DNA from: Protonemura montana
Taxonomy: Eukaryota; Arthropoda; Insecta; Plecoptera; Nemouridae
Reading direction: 5' to 3'
Assembly (NCBI GenBank): GCA_947568835.1
Contig: CANOQG010000023.1
Span: forward strand, 124,001 to 188,000
Length of the DNA stretch: 64,000 nucleotides
Part shown: piece by piece, positions 10,041-22,549 of the stretch
Layout of the letters: every line of letters starts with the position of its first letter
Numbering within the stretch: the stretch's first letter is position 1
Notes under the pieces: model-generated
The model's input: the letters and a program-made list of their open reading frames with translations, nothing else
Database searches by the model: none
Told to the model about the DNA's origin: nothing
Position numbers and translations under genes: made by a program

Positions 10041-12341
10041 TCCTCAATTTCAGACTTAGAGACTTGAAATAAAAAAGGGAACAAGCGCTTGCATGAGGGC
10101 TAACCGTTTTTTGACATTCGGGACTCGGGGGGGCATGGGCTCATTTTTTTTTTTTGACTTCCCTTTTTGACTTTTTTCTCTTCAAAAAAAAAAATACTTC
10201 TAACCATCCGATCGTCTTCGCGATACATAAAAACGAAGCGGACAATCATTGCGCTTCGAACCATGTCTTTGCTTTTTCTTAATTCGATCGGAGACCGTCA
10301 ATCGAATCACATTTCTAATTCAATCGAGATTCCCCCATGCTTCCTGGGTTAAATTTCGGAAACTAAAAACGCTATAACTTTTTTGTCTTTCATAGTTAGG
10401 AGACGTTCTTATTATCAGCGTGTACAACACACTCGTTGCTACTCTATTTTATTACTCTCGATCAACCCATCAACGTTTGCGCACTTTTAGGCTGGGTACA
10501 AAATTTTTTCACTTTTTAATTTTTTTCTTCAATTCTCCCATCGCGATTTATTTCAAACTTTAATACGTTCTGTATTCATACGTTCCGCACACTCTGTAAT
10601 TTTTTAATCGATATCTAACCTTAACTTTTTTTTTTATATCAAATTTTATAGAAAAAATTTTTTTAATCTTTTATTGAATATTCATTTTTCATATTTAAGA
10701 AACGAAACTTTTTTTACAACTACCTCTTAGTACGAACTAGCATCCCTGCAAAATTCATTTATCTCCTTTGAAAATTGTCTACGTTATGAATTTTTCAATT
10801 TCATTTTCTAATACGCAAATAATCGTAGTCCCATAAGAGCGCATGTTAATTTTTGGTGAAAAAAAAAATCACTAAATATTTAATAACTTTTTTGTTTTTA
10901 AGAGTTAGTGAACGTTTTTACTATCAGTGTGTACAGTTTACTTGCGGCTAGTGCCCTTATCAATCTCAATCGAACCCCTCAATTTTTGAGCACTTTTAGG
11001 CTGGGTACAAAATATTTTTCACTTTTTAATTTTTTTTTTCAAAACTCCCATCGCGATTCATTTCAAACTTTAATACGTTCTTTATTCATACGTTCTGCAC
11101 ACCCAGTAATTTTTTCATCTATATCTAACGTTAACTTTTTTTTTTAAAACAAATTTTATAAAAACAAAATTTTTTAATCTTTTTTTTTTATAATCAATTT
11201 TCATATTTAACGTATGAAACTTTTTTTCCAACTACCTCTATGTACGGACTAGCTGCAGTAAAAATTTCATTCGTTTCGGTTCATTGTAACTTTTTTTAGA
11301 ATTTTTACAATTTCAAAATCGTCAAAACACTTAGCAGTTTTTTCTCAATCCTGGACTTAGAAAAGTTTTGAAAAAAATATTTTTTGATCTCACCCAAAAT
11401 TCCTCCCGGCACTCTACTCCCCATTGCCCGCCGAGCAAATTACTTCTTTCTGGGAAAAAAAATATTTTTTTAATTTTTAAAAAAAAATTTTAAACTTTAT
11501 ATTTTGTGCGGCCGATCACCAAGTACCCGGCACTTGAACACTTTTCACTTTTCGAGTTGGTCGGCGACCGCACTCGGTTTTCGCCGGGCGCCAACCACTT
11601 CCCGGTCGGTCGTCACTTTCGTCCGTCAAGCATGTCGGCGGCCGCACTTCGACATTTTCCAACTTTTTTATTTTTGTGCGGCCGATCACCAAGTCCCGGC
11701 CACTCTAACATCTCGTCCGCCAACCAAGTCGGCAGCCGCACTTTGACATTTTTCAACTTTTTTTTTTTTGTGCGGCCGATCACCAAGTCCCGGCCACTCT
11801 AACATCTCGTCCGCCAACCAAGTCGGCGGCCGCACTTTGACATTTTCCAACTTTTTTTTTTTTGTGCGGCCGATCACCAAGTCCCGGCCACTCTAACATC
11901 TCGTCCGCCAACCAAGTCGGCAGCCGCACTTTGACATTTTTCAACTTTTATATTTTTGTGCGGCCGATCACCAAGTCCCGGCCACTCTAACATCTCGTCC
12001 GCCAACCAAGTCGGCGGCCGCACTTTGACATTTTTCAAATTTTTTTTTTTTGTGCGGCCGACAACCAAGTCCCGGCCACTCTCACACTTTTCATCTTCGA
12101 ACTGGTCGGCGCCCGCACTCTTATCATTCTGTCATTCGCCCAACGCTAACCGCTTATCGGCAGATGAACATTTTTTTCCGCCAACATGGTCAATCTCCAC
12201 ACTTTGCAAAATTTCTGAAAATATTATTTTTCACAATCTCCAATATTCTGAGGTATGGCTGTCGGAAATCACTACAACAACTTTTTATCATTATTTTCTC
12301 TTTTTTACCAAATTTGCCAAAAACTTCTTACACGAATAACT
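10041..12341 (+). repeat. L unit L3 (body b, four minisatellite copies, tail alpha)
   Basis: 2301 bp with body type b. Its head is nearly identical to that of L2 (offset 2210). From about 9750 onward the region is nearly identical to L6 at an offset of 6388. The terminal copy (12052) has GACAACC in place of GATCACC, and the alpha tail reads ACTACAACAAC. Confidence 0.9.
11676..12051 (+). repeat. 94-bp hairpin minisatellite in L3, four copies
   Basis: Copies at 11676, 11770, 11864 and 11958, each 94 bp. Versions ending GGCAGCCGCAC and GGCGGCCGCAC alternate; the CAG version breaks the NotI palindrome and one base of the outer stem. Confidence 0.93.
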
Positions 12342-14357
12342 TCCTCAATTTCAGACTTAGAGACTTGAAATAAAAAAGGGAACAAGCGCTTGCATGAGGG
12401 CTAACCGTTTTTTGACATTCCAGACTCGGGGGGGCATGGGCCCAATTTTTTTTTTTGACTTCTTTTTTTGACTTTTTTCTCCCCGAAAAAAAAAGTACTT
12501 CTAGTCATCCGATCATCTTCCCGTATCAAAAAACAGATGCGGACATTCATTGCGCTTCGAAACATGTCTTTGCTTTTTCTTATTTCGATCGGAGACCGTC
12601 AATCGAATCACATTTCTAATTCAATCGAGATTCCCCCATGCTTCCTGGGTTAAATTTCGGAAACTAAAAACGCTATAACTTTTTTGTCTTTCATAGTTAG
12701 GAGACGTTCTTATTATCAACGTGTACAACACACTTGCTGCTACTCTATTTTATTACTCTCGATCAACCCATCAACGTTTGCGCACTTTTAGGCTTGGTAC
12801 AAAATTTTTTTACTTTTTAATTTTTTTCTTCAATCCTCGCATCGCGATTCACTTCAAACTTTAATACGTTCTGTATTCATACGTTCCGCACACTCTGTAA
12901 TTTTTCGATCCATATCTAATGTTAACTTTTTTTTTTATATCAAATTTTATAGAAAAAAAATTTTCAATCTTTTTTTGAATATTCATTTTTCATATTTAAG
13001 AAACGAAACTTTTTTTACAACTACCTCTTAGTACGAACTAGCATCCCTGCAAATTTTATTTATCTCTCTCAAAAATTGTTCATGTTATGAATTTTTCAAT
13101 TTCATTTTCTAATACGCAAATAATCGTAGTCCCATAAGAGCCCATGTTAAATTTTGGTGAAAAAAAAAATCACTAAATATTTAATAACTTTTTTGTTTTT
13201 AAGAGTTAGTGAACGTTCTTACTATCAGTGTGTACAGTTTACTTGCGGCTAGTGCCCTTATCAATCTCAATCGAACCCCTCGATGTTTAAGCACTTTTAG
13301 GCTGGGTACAAAATATTTTTCACTTTTCAATTTTTTTCTTCAATCCTCGCATTGCGATTCATTTCAAACTTTAATACGTTCTGTGTTGATACGTTCCGCA
13401 CACTCTGTATTTTTTTCATCTATATCTAACCTTAACTTTTTTTTTTATAACAAATTTTATAAAAACAAAATTTTTTAATCTTTTTTTTTTATAATCAATG
13501 TTCATATTTAACGTATGAAACTTTTTTTCCAACTACCTCTATGTACGGACTAGCTACAGTAAAAATTTCATTCAATTCGCTTCATTGCAATTTTTTTTAG
13601 AATTTTTTCAATTTCAAAATCGTCAAAACACTTGGCAGATTTTTCTCAATCCTGGACTTAGAAAAGTTTTGAAAAAAATATTTTTTGATCTCACCCAAAA
13701 TTCCTCCCGGCACTTCACTCCCCATTGCCCGCCGAGCAAATTACTTCTTTCTGGGAAAAAAAATATTTTTTTAATTTTTTTAAAAAAATTTTAAACTTTA
13801 TATTTTGTGCGGCCGATCACCAAGTACCCGGCACTTGAACACTTTTCACTTTTCGAGTTGGTCGGCGACCGCACTCGGTTTTCGCCGGGCGCCAACCACT
13901 TCCCGGTCGGTCGTCACTTTCGTCCGTCAAGCATGTCGGCGGCCGCACTTTGACATTTTTCAAATTTTTTTTTTTTGTGCGGCCGATCACCAAGTCCCGG
14001 CCACTCTCACTGTCCGCCAACCTAGTCGGCGCCCGCACTTTGACATTTTCCAACTTTTTTTTTTTTGTGCGGCCGACAACCAAGTCCCGGCCACTCGAAC
14101 ACTTTTCATCTTCGAGCTGGTCGGCGCCCGCACTCTTATCATTCTGTCATTCACCCAACGCTAACCGCTTATCGCCAGATGAACATTTTTTTCCGCCAAC
14201 ATGGTCAATCTCCACACTTTGCAAAATTTCTGAAAATATTATTTCTCATAATTTCCAATATTTCTAGATACAGCCCTACGCTATCAGTAGACCAAGTTTT
14301 TAGTATTTTTTTTTTCATTTTCACAAAATTTGTCAAAATCTTCTGACACGAATAACT
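12342..14357 (+). repeat. L unit L4 (body b, one minisatellite copy, tail beta)
   Basis: 2016 bp. The head carries the CCAGACTCGG and TCTCCCCGAAAAA variants and body type b follows. The leader is at 13807, a single 90-bp minisatellite copy at 13977, the terminal copy at 14067, and the tail is beta (TAGATACAGCCCTACGC). Its front part is nearly identical to L7 (offset 6482). From 13977 it matches the region starting at 40380, on the far side of array 2. Confidence 0.9.
13977..14066 (+). repeat. Single 90-bp minisatellite copy in L4
   Basis: Only the CACTGTCCGCC 90-bp variant is present between leader and terminal copy. It is nearly the same as the copy at 40380-40469 in L9. Confidence 0.9.
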
Positions 14358-16428
14358 TCCTCAATTTTTGACTTAGAGACTTGAAATAAAAAAGGGAACA
14401 AGCGCTCACATCAGGGCTAACCGTTTTTTGACATTCAAGACTTGTGGGGGCATGGGCTCATTTTTTTTTTTTGACTTCCCTTTTTTGACTTTTTTCTCTT
14501 CAAAAAAAAAAAATACTTCTAACCATCCGATCGTCTTCGTGATACATAAAAACGAAGCGGACAATCATTGCGCTTCGAACCATGTCTTTGCTTTTTCTTA
14601 ATTCGATCGGAGACCGTCAATCGAATCACATTTCTAATTCAATCGAGTTTCCCCCCATGCTTCCTGGGTTAAATTTCAAATCTTAGAAACGACCTAACGT
14701 GCTGAGTTTTTATAGTTAATGTAAAAATCAAAAAAGGTCTTGTAGAGATTGCTATTCCCTCGAACTGTTTTTCACTCGGGGGGTCTCGCTCAAAATTTTC
14801 ATTAATTTTGGGGGGGGACAAAATTTTTTTTTTTTTTTCATTATAAAATTTTTTTCTCAGGTTAGATATTGTTCATATTCTAATACACTCTTAAACACCT
14901 TGTTACCTACTACCAATTCAATTTTCATCAATATCTAACGTGTAGAAAAGTTTTTAGACTCATTTTACTTTTTTGGTTTTTTTTGTAAAATTTTTAATTT
15001 AATAATTCTTCATTAAAATCTCATGAAACTTTTTTTACAACTACATCTATGTACGTACTAGCTGCAGTAAAAATTTCATTCATTTCGATTCATTGCAATT
15101 TTTTCTAGAATTTTTTCAATTTCAAAATCATCAAAACACTTAGCAGATTTTTCTCAATCCTGGACTTAGAAAAGTTTTGAAAAAAATATTTTTTGATCTC
15201 ACTCAAAATTCCTCCCGGCACTTCACTCCCCATTGCCCGCCGAGCAAATTACTTCTTTCTGGGAAAAAAAAGATTTTTTTAATTTTAAAAAAAAAATTTT
15301 AAACTTTATATTTTGTGCGGCCGATCACCAAGTACCCGGCACTTGAACACTTTTCACTTTTCGAGTTGGTCGGCGACCGCACTCGGTTTTCGCCGGGCGC
15401 CAACCACTTCCCGGTCGGTCGTCACTTTCGTCCGTCAAGCATGTCGGCGGCCGCACTTTGACATTTTTCAACTTTTTTATTTTTGTGCGGCCGATCACCA
15501 AGTCCCGGCCACTCTAACATCTCGTCCGCCAACCAAGTCGGCAGCCGCACTTTGACATTTTTCAAATTTTTTTTTTTTGTGCGGCCGATCACCAAGTCCC
15601 GGCCACTCTAACATCTCGTCCGCCAACCAAGTCGGCGGCCGCACTTTGACATTTTCCAACTTTTTTTTTTTTGTGCGGCCGATCACCAAGTCCCGGCCAC
15701 TCTAACATCTCGTCCGCCAACCAAGTCGGCGGCCGCACTTTGACATTTTTCAAATTTTTTTTTTTTGTGCGGCCGATCACCAAGTCCCGGCCACTCTAAC
15801 ATCTCGTCCGCCAACCAAGTCGGCAGCCGCACTTTGACATTTTTCAAATTTTTTTTTTTTGTGCGGCCGATCACCAAGTCCCGGCCACTCTAACATCTCG
15901 TCCGCCAACCAAGTCGGCGGCCGCACTTTGACATTTTTCAAATTTTTTTTTTTGTGCGGCCGATCACCAAGTCCCGGCCACTCTCACTGTCCGCCAACCA
16001 AGTCGGCGCCCGCACTTTAACATTTTCCAACTTTTTTTTTTTTGTGCGGCCGATCACCAAGTCCCGGCCACCCTAACATCTCGTCCGCCAACCAAGTCGG
16101 CGGCCGCACTTTGACATTTTTCAACTTTTTTTTTTTTGTGCGGCCGATCACCAAGTCCCGGCTACTCTAACACTTTTCATCTTTCGAGCTGGTCGGCGCC
16201 CGCACTCTTATCATTTTGTCATTCACCCAACGCTAACCGCTTATCGGCAGATGAACATTTTTTTCCGCCAACATGGTCAATCTCCACACTTTGCAAAATT
16301 TCTGAAAATATTATTTTTCACAATCTCCAATATTCTGAGGTATGGCTGTCGGAAATCACTACACCAACTTTTTATCATTATTTTCCCATTTTTACCAAAT
16401 TTGCCAAAAACTTCTTACACGAATAACT
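14358..16428 (+). repeat. L unit L5 (body a, seven minisatellite copies, tail alpha)
   Basis: 2071 bp with body type a. The head has the GCGCTCACATCAGG variant, which destroys the CAAGCGCTTG palindrome found in most heads, and ACTTGTGGGGGC, which removes the four-run G motif. It is nearly identical to L10 (offset 26403) until about 16316, where L5 continues with an alpha tail and L10 with a beta tail. Confidence 0.9.
15485..16137 (+). repeat. 94-bp hairpin minisatellite in L5, seven copies
   Basis: Copies at 15485, 15579, 15673, 15767, 15861, 15954 and 16044 (94, 94, 94, 94, 93, 90, 94 bp). The same copy number, lengths and order recur in L10 and L13. Confidence 0.93.
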
Positions 16429-18823
16429 TCCTCAATTTCAGACTTAGAGACTTGAAATAAAAAAGGGAACAAGCGCTTGCATGAGGGCTAACCGTTTTTT
16501 GACATTCGGGACTCGGGGGGGCATGGGCTCATTTTTTTTTTTTGACTTCCCTTTTTGACTTTTTTCTCTTCAAAAAAAAAAATACTTCTAACCATCCGAT
16601 CGTCTTCGCGATACATAAAAACGAAGCGGACAATCATTGCGCTTCGAACCATGTCTTTGCTTTTTCTTAATTCGATCGGAGACCGTCAATCGAATCACAT
16701 TTCTAATTCAATCGAGATTCCCCCATGCTTCCTGGGTTAAATTTCGGAAACTAAAAACGCTATAACTTTTTTGTCTTTCATAGTTAGGAGACGTTCTTAT
16801 TATCAGCGTGTACAACACACTCGTTGCTACTCTATTTTATTACTCTCGATCAACCCATCAACGTTTGCGCACTTTTAGGCTGGGTACAAAATTTTTTCAC
16901 TTTTTAATTTTTTTCTTCAATTCTCCCATCGCGATTTATTTCAAACTTTAATACGTTCTGTATTCATACGTTCCGCACACTCTGTAATTTTTTAATCGAT
17001 ATCTAACCTTAACTTTTTTTTTTATATCAAATTTTATAGAAAAAATTTTTTTAATCTTTTATTGAATATTCATTTTTCATATTTAAGAAACGAAACTTTT
17101 TTTACAACTACCTCTTAGTACGAACTAGCATCCCTGCAAAATTCATTTATCTCCTTTGAAAATTGTCTACGTTATGAATTTTTCAATTTCATTTTCTAAT
17201 ACGCAAATAATCGTAGTCCCATAAGAGCGCATGTTAATTTTTGGTGAAAAAAAAAATCACTAAATATTTAATAACTTTTTTGTTTTTAAGAGTTAGTGAA
17301 CGTTTTTACTATCAGTGTGTACAGTTTACTTGCGGCTAGTGCCCTTATCAATCTCAATCGAACCCCTCAATTTTTGAGCACTTTTAGGCTGGGTACAAAA
17401 TATTTTTCACTTTTTAATTTTTTTTTTCAAAACTCCCATCGCGATTCATTTCAAACTTTAATACGTTCTTTATTCATACGTTCTGCACACCCAGTAATTT
17501 TTTCATCTATATCTAACGTTAACTTTTTTTTTTAAAACAAATTTTATAAAAACAAAATTTTTTAATCTTTTTTTTTTATAATCAATTTTCATATTTAACG
17601 TATGAAACTTTTTTTCCAACTACCTCTATGTACGGACTAGCTGCAGTAAAAATTTCATTCGTTTCGGTTCATTGTAACTTTTTTTAGAATTTTTACAATT
17701 TCAAAATCGTCAAAACACTTAGCAGTTTTTTCTCAATCCTGGACTTAGAAAAGTTTTGAAAAAAATATTTTTTGATCTCACCCAAAATTCCTCCCGGCAC
17801 TCTACTCCCCATTGCCCGCCGAGCAAATTACTTCTTTCTGGGAAAAAAAATATTTTTTTAATTTTTAAAAAAAAATTTTAAACTTTATATTTTGTGCGGC
17901 CGATCACCAAGTACCCGGCACTTGAACACTTTTCACTTTTCGAGTTGGTCGGCGACCGCACTCGGTTTTCGCCGGGCGCCAACCACTTCCCGGTCGGTCG
18001 TCACTTTCGTCCGTCAAGCATGTCGGCGGCCGCACTTCGACATTTTCCAACTTTTTTATTTTTGTGCGGCCGATCACCAAGTCCCGGCCACTCTAACATC
18101 TCGTCCGCCAACCAAGTCGGCAGCCGCACTTTGACATTTTTCAACTTTTTTTTTTTTGTGCGGCCGATCACCAAGTCCCGGCCACTCTAACATCTCGTCC
18201 GCCAACCAAGTCGGCGGCCGCACTTTGACATTTTCCAACTTTTTTTTTTTTGTGCGGCCGATCACCAAGTCCCGGCCACTCTAACATCTCGTCCGCCAAC
18301 CAAGTCGGCAGCCGCACTTTGACATTTTTCAACTTTTATATTTTTGTGCGGCCGATCACCAAGTCCCGGCCACTCTAACATCTCGTCCGCCAACCAAGTC
18401 GGCGGCCGCACTTTGACATTTTTCAAATTTTTTTTTTTTGTGCGGCCGACAACCAAGTCCCGGCCACTCTAACATCTCGTCCGCCAACCAAGTCGGCGGC
18501 CGCACTTTGACATTTTTCAAATTTTTTTTTTTTGTGCGGCCGACAACCAAGTCCCGGCCACTCTCACACTTTTCATCTTCGAACTGGTCGGCGCCCGCAC
18601 TCTTATCATTCTGTCATTCGCCCAACGCTAACCGCTTATCGGCAGATGAACATTTTTTTCCGCCAACATGGTCAATCTCCACACTTTGCAAAATTTCTGA
18701 AAATATTATTTTTCACAATCTCCAATATTCTGAGGTATGGCTGTCGGAAATCACTACAACAACTTTTTATCATTATTTTCTCTTTTTTACCAAATTTGCC
18801 AAAAACTTCTTACACGAATAACT
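16429..18823 (+). repeat. L unit L6 (body b, five minisatellite copies, tail alpha)
   Basis: At 2395 bp this is the longest unit in the window. It is nearly identical to L3 at an offset of 6388, plus one added 94-bp copy at 18440-18533. That added copy begins GACAACC, a form otherwise confined to terminal copies, so it looks like a hybrid between a terminal copy and a normal copy. Confidence 0.9.
18064..18533 (+). repeat. 94-bp hairpin minisatellite in L6, five copies
   Basis: Copies at 18064, 18158, 18252, 18346 and 18440, each 94 bp. The first four match the four copies of L3 in order. The fifth is the extra GACAACC hybrid. Confidence 0.93.
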
Positions 18824-20845
18824 TCCTCAATTTCAGACTTAGAGACTTGAAATAAAAAAGGGAACAAGCGCTTGCATGAGGGCTAACCGTTTTTTGACAT
18901 TCCAGACTCGGGGGGGCATGGGCCCAATTTTTTTTTTTGACTTCTTTTTTTGACTTTTTTCTCCCCGAAAAAAAAAGTACTTCTAGTCATCCGATCATCT
19001 TCCCGTATCAAAAAACAGATGCGGACATTCATTGCGCTTCGAACCATGTCTTTGCTTTTTCTTAATTCGATCGGAGACCGTCAATCGAATCACATTTCTA
19101 ATTCAATCGAGATTCCCCCATGCTTCCTGGGTTAAATTTCGGAAACTAAAAACGCTATAACTTTTTTGTCTTTCATAGTTAGGAGACGTTCTTATTATCA
19201 ACGTGTACAACACACTTGCTGCTACTCTATTTTATTACTCTCGATCAACCCATCAACGTTTGCGCACTTTTAGGCTTGGTACAAAATTTTTTTACTTTTT
19301 AATTTTTTTCTTCAATCCTCGCATCGCGATTCACTTCAAACTTTAATACGTTCTGTATTAATACGTTCCGCACACTCTGTAATTTTTCGATTCATATCTA
19401 ATGTTAACTTTTTTTTTTATATCAAATTTTATAGAAAAAAAATTTTCAATCTTTTTTTGAATATTCATTTTTCATATTTAAGAAACGAAACTTTTTTTAC
19501 AACTACCTCTTAGTACGAACTAGCATCCCTGCAAATTTTAATTATCTCTCTCAAAAATTGTTCATGTTATGAATTTTTCAATTTCATTTTCTAATACGCA
19601 AATAATCGTAGTCCCATAAGAGCCCATGTTAAATTTTGGTGAAAAAAAAAATCACTAAATATTTAATAACTTTTTTGTTTTTAAGAGTTATTGAACGTTC
19701 TTACTATCAGTGTGTACAGTTTACTTGCGGCTAGTGCCCTTATCAATCTCAATCGAACCCCTCGATGTTTAAGCACTTTTAGGCTGGGTACAAAATATTT
19801 TTCACTTTTCAATTTTTTTCTTCAATCCTCGCATTGCGATTCATTTCAAACTTTAATACGTTCTGTGTTGATACGTTCCGCACACTCTGTATTTTTTTCA
19901 TCTATATCTAACCTTAACTTTTTTTTTTAAAACAAATTTTATAAAAACAAAATTTTTTAATCTTTTTTTTTTATAATCAATTTTCATATTTAACGTATGA
20001 AACTTTTTTTACAACTACATCTATGTACGTACTAGCTGCAGTAAAAATTTCATTCAATTCGATTCATTGCAATTTTTTCTAGAATTTTTTCAATTTCAAA
20101 ATCATCAAAACACTTAGCAGTTTTTTCTCAATCCTGGACTTAGAAAAGTTTTGAAAAAAATATTTTTTGGTCTCACCCAAAATTCCTCCCCGGCTCTACA
20201 CTCCTCATTGCCCGGCGAGCAAATTACTTCTTTCTGGGAAAAAAAAGATTTTTTTAATTTTTTAAAAAAAATTTTAAACTTTATATTTTATGCGGCCGAC
20301 CACCAAGTACCCGGCACTTGAACACTTTTCACTTTTCGAGATGGTCGGCGACCGCACTCGGTTTTCGCCGGGCGCCAACCACTTCCCGGTCGGTCGTCAC
20401 TTTCGTCCGTCAAGCATGTCGGCGGCCGCACTTTGACATTTTTCAACTTTTTTATTTTTGTGCGGCCGATCACCAAGTCCCGGCCACTCTAACTTCTCGT
20501 CCGCCAACCAAGTCGGCGGCCGCACTTTGACATTTTTCAAATTTTTTTTTTTGTGCGGCCGATCACCAAGTCCCGGCCACTCTCACACTTTTCATCTTCG
20601 AGCTGGTCGGCGCCCGCACTCTTATCATTCTGTCATTCACCCAACGCTAACCGCTTATCGGCAGATGAACTTATTTTTCCGCCAACATGGTCAATCTCCA
20701 CACTTTGCAAAATTTCTCAAAAAAATATCATTTTTCACATTCGCCAATATTCTGAGGTACTGCTGTCGGAAATCACTACATCAACTTTTTATCATTATTT
20801 TCTCATTTTTACCAAATTTGCCAAAAACTTCTTACACGAATAACT
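18824..20845 (+). repeat. L unit L7 (body b, one minisatellite copy, alpha-like tail)
   Basis: 2022 bp. It matches L4 to about 19925 and then changes: the sequence before the leader resembles the type a units (ACTACATCTATGTACGTACTAGC). The leader (20290) starts ATGCGGCCGACC as in L2. The tail is a diverged alpha form (CACATTCGCC, GTACTGCTGTCGG). Confidence 0.88.
20460..20552 (+). repeat. Single 93-bp minisatellite copy in L7
   Basis: One copy of the CTAACTTCTCG version lies between the leader and the terminal copy at 20553. The inverted ends are intact. Confidence 0.9.
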
Positions 20846-22138
20846 TCCTCAATTTCAGACTTAGAGACTTGAAATAAAAAAGGGAACAAGCGCTTGCACG
20901 AGGGCTAACCGTTTTTTGACATTCCAGACTCGGGGGGGCATGGGCCCAAATTTTTTTTTGACTTCTTTTTTTGACTTTTTTCTCCCCGAAAAAAAAAGTA
21001 CTTCTAGTCATCCGATCATCTTCCCGTATCAAAAAACAGATGCGGACATTCATTGCGCTTCGAAACATGTCTTTGCTTTTTCTTATTTCGATCGGAGACC
21101 GCCAATCGAATCACATTTCTAATTCAATCGAGATTCCCCCATGCTTCCTGGGTTAAATTTCGGAAACTAAAAACGCTATAACTTTTTTGTCTTTCATAGT
21201 TAGGAGACGTTCTTATTATCAGCGTGTACAGCACACTTGCTGCTACTCTATTTTATTACTCTCGATCAACCCATCAACGTTTGCGCACTTTTAGGCTTGG
21301 TACAAAATTTTCTTACTTTTTAATTTTTTTCTTCAATCCTCGCATCGCGATTCACTTCAAACTTTAATACGTTCTGTATTCATACGGTCCGCACACTCTG
21401 TAATTTTTCGATCCATATCTAATGTTAACTTTTTTTTTTATATCAAATTTTATAGAAAAAAATTTTTCAATCTTTTTTTGAATATTCATTTTTCATATTT
21501 AAGAAACGAAACTTTTTTTACAACTACCTCTCAGTACGAACTAGCATCCCTGCAAAATTCATTTATCTCCTTTGAAAATTGTCTACGTTATGAATTTTTC
21601 AAATTCATTTTCTAATACGCAAATATTCGTAGTCCCATAAGAGCGCATGTTAATTTTTGGTGAAAAAAAAAATCACTAAATATTTAATAACTTTTTTGTT
21701 TTTAAGAGTTAGTGAACGTTCTTACTATCAGTGTGTACAGTTTACTTGCGGCTAGTGCCCTTATCAATCTCAATCGAACCCCTCGATGTTTCAGCACTTT
21801 TAGGCTGGGTACAAAATATTTTTCACTTTTCAATTTCTTTCTTCAATCCTCGCATCGCGATTCATTTCAAACTTTAATACGTTCTGTGTTGATACGTTCC
21901 GCACACTCTGTAATTTTTCGATCCATATCTAATGTTAACTTTTTTTTTTATATAAAATTTTATAAAAAAAAAATTTTTTAATCTTTTTTTTTAAGAATCA
22001 TTATTCATATTTAACGAACGAAACTTTTTCTCCAACTACATCCATGTACGGACTAGCAGCAGTAAAAATTTCATTCAATTCGCTTCATTGCAACTCTATT
22101 CAGAATTTTTACAATTTCAAAATCGTCAAAACACTTGG
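20846..22138 (+). repeat. L unit L8, truncated (body b, no minisatellite, no tail)
   Basis: The head and both halves of body b are present, but homology stops after ACACTTGG at 22138, where other units continue CAGATTTTTCTC. Leader, minisatellite, terminal copy and tail are missing. The last part of the unit is more diverged than the same part of other units (for example AACGAACGAAACTTTTTCTCC and CAACTCTATTCAG), as expected at an old array edge that takes little part in homogenisation. Confidence 0.9.
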
Positions 22139-22299
22139 AAGAAATCTTGAGGGTTCACCGAGAGAGGCTGGATAATACACCGGCCGATCGTAAGTGAAAA
22201 CTTAACATTTGCCGGTGAAAACTTCGCTCTTTTCCGGCCGGGCATTTCGAACTCCTCTCTGTGTTGCACTTTCAGAAAAATTTTAATTCAATCACGGTC
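22139..22299 (+). other. Unrepeated boundary segment between L8 and array 2
   Basis: About 161 bp found nowhere else in the window. It contains two GTGAAAACTT direct repeats (22194-22203 and 22215-22224), three CCGG-rich stretches and the 9-mer CGGCCGATC that also opens each 94-bp minisatellite copy. GTAAGTG at 22190 and TTTCAG ending at 22275 would bound an 86-bp intron-like interval, but no open frame supports a gene. It may be old flanking DNA left at the array edge or part of a different repeat. The right limit is uncertain by several bases because the S homology fades in gradually. Confidence 0.75.
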
Positions 22300-22549
22300 T
22301 ATTGTCTGCCCTGACCTAGTTTCGACAGGGGTTTCGCCGGGACATTTTTTTCTACCTCCGCACTCACCTCCAGCATGGCTCTAGAATCATTTGCTTGGTC
22401 TCGCTCACCCATTGCTTTTATGCGGGGGCGAAACGTACCGCTACCCCCAAGAACCCATAGGTTTCGGGGCTGGCATTCGAGCAAGGCTGGGTGAAATCTA
22501 GCAACCTGATATTTTTATTGTAGCCTGGCATAGTGCGGGCCTACAAAAA
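22300..22549 (+). repeat. Diverged edge S unit of array 2
   Basis: This partial unit carries many private changes (GTCTGCCCTG, GGGTTTCGCC, TTTTTCTACC, GGTTTCGGGG, GGCTGGGTG). It mixes C-like CCGCTACC with A-like CCCCCAAG and K-like CATAGGTTTC. It is the most diverged S copy in the window and marks the outer edge of the array. Confidence 0.88.

Larger units (their letters stand above)
5854..22138 (+). repeat. L-family long-repeat array, left block (L1-L8)
   Basis: Eight units in direct orientation, taken to start at TCCTCAATTT just before GACTTAGAGACTTGAAAT. Starts are 5854, 7831, 10041, 12342, 14358, 16429, 18824 and 20846, giving lengths of 1977, 2210, 2301, 2016, 2071, 2395 and 2022 bp and a last unit cut short at 22138. 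The DNA is AT-rich with many T and A runs, interrupted by a GC-rich minisatellite. Open frames are short, low in complexity and inconsistent between units, so I call no gene. Unit boundaries are a convention, because any point of a tandem repeat could serve. Confidence 0.95.

Noticed and set aside
22190-22275. Intron bounded by GTAAGTG and TTTCAG
   Set aside because: Short splice-like motifs are common in such DNA. No open frame runs up to the donor or out of the acceptor, so I kept it as a weak observation and not as a gene.
22466-22482. CENP-B box-like match in the S edge unit
   Set aside because: The edge unit has one mismatch to the core pattern NTTCGNNNNANNCGGGN, but canonical units have two mismatches in the required bases. 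A functional box should be conserved in the uniform arrays.
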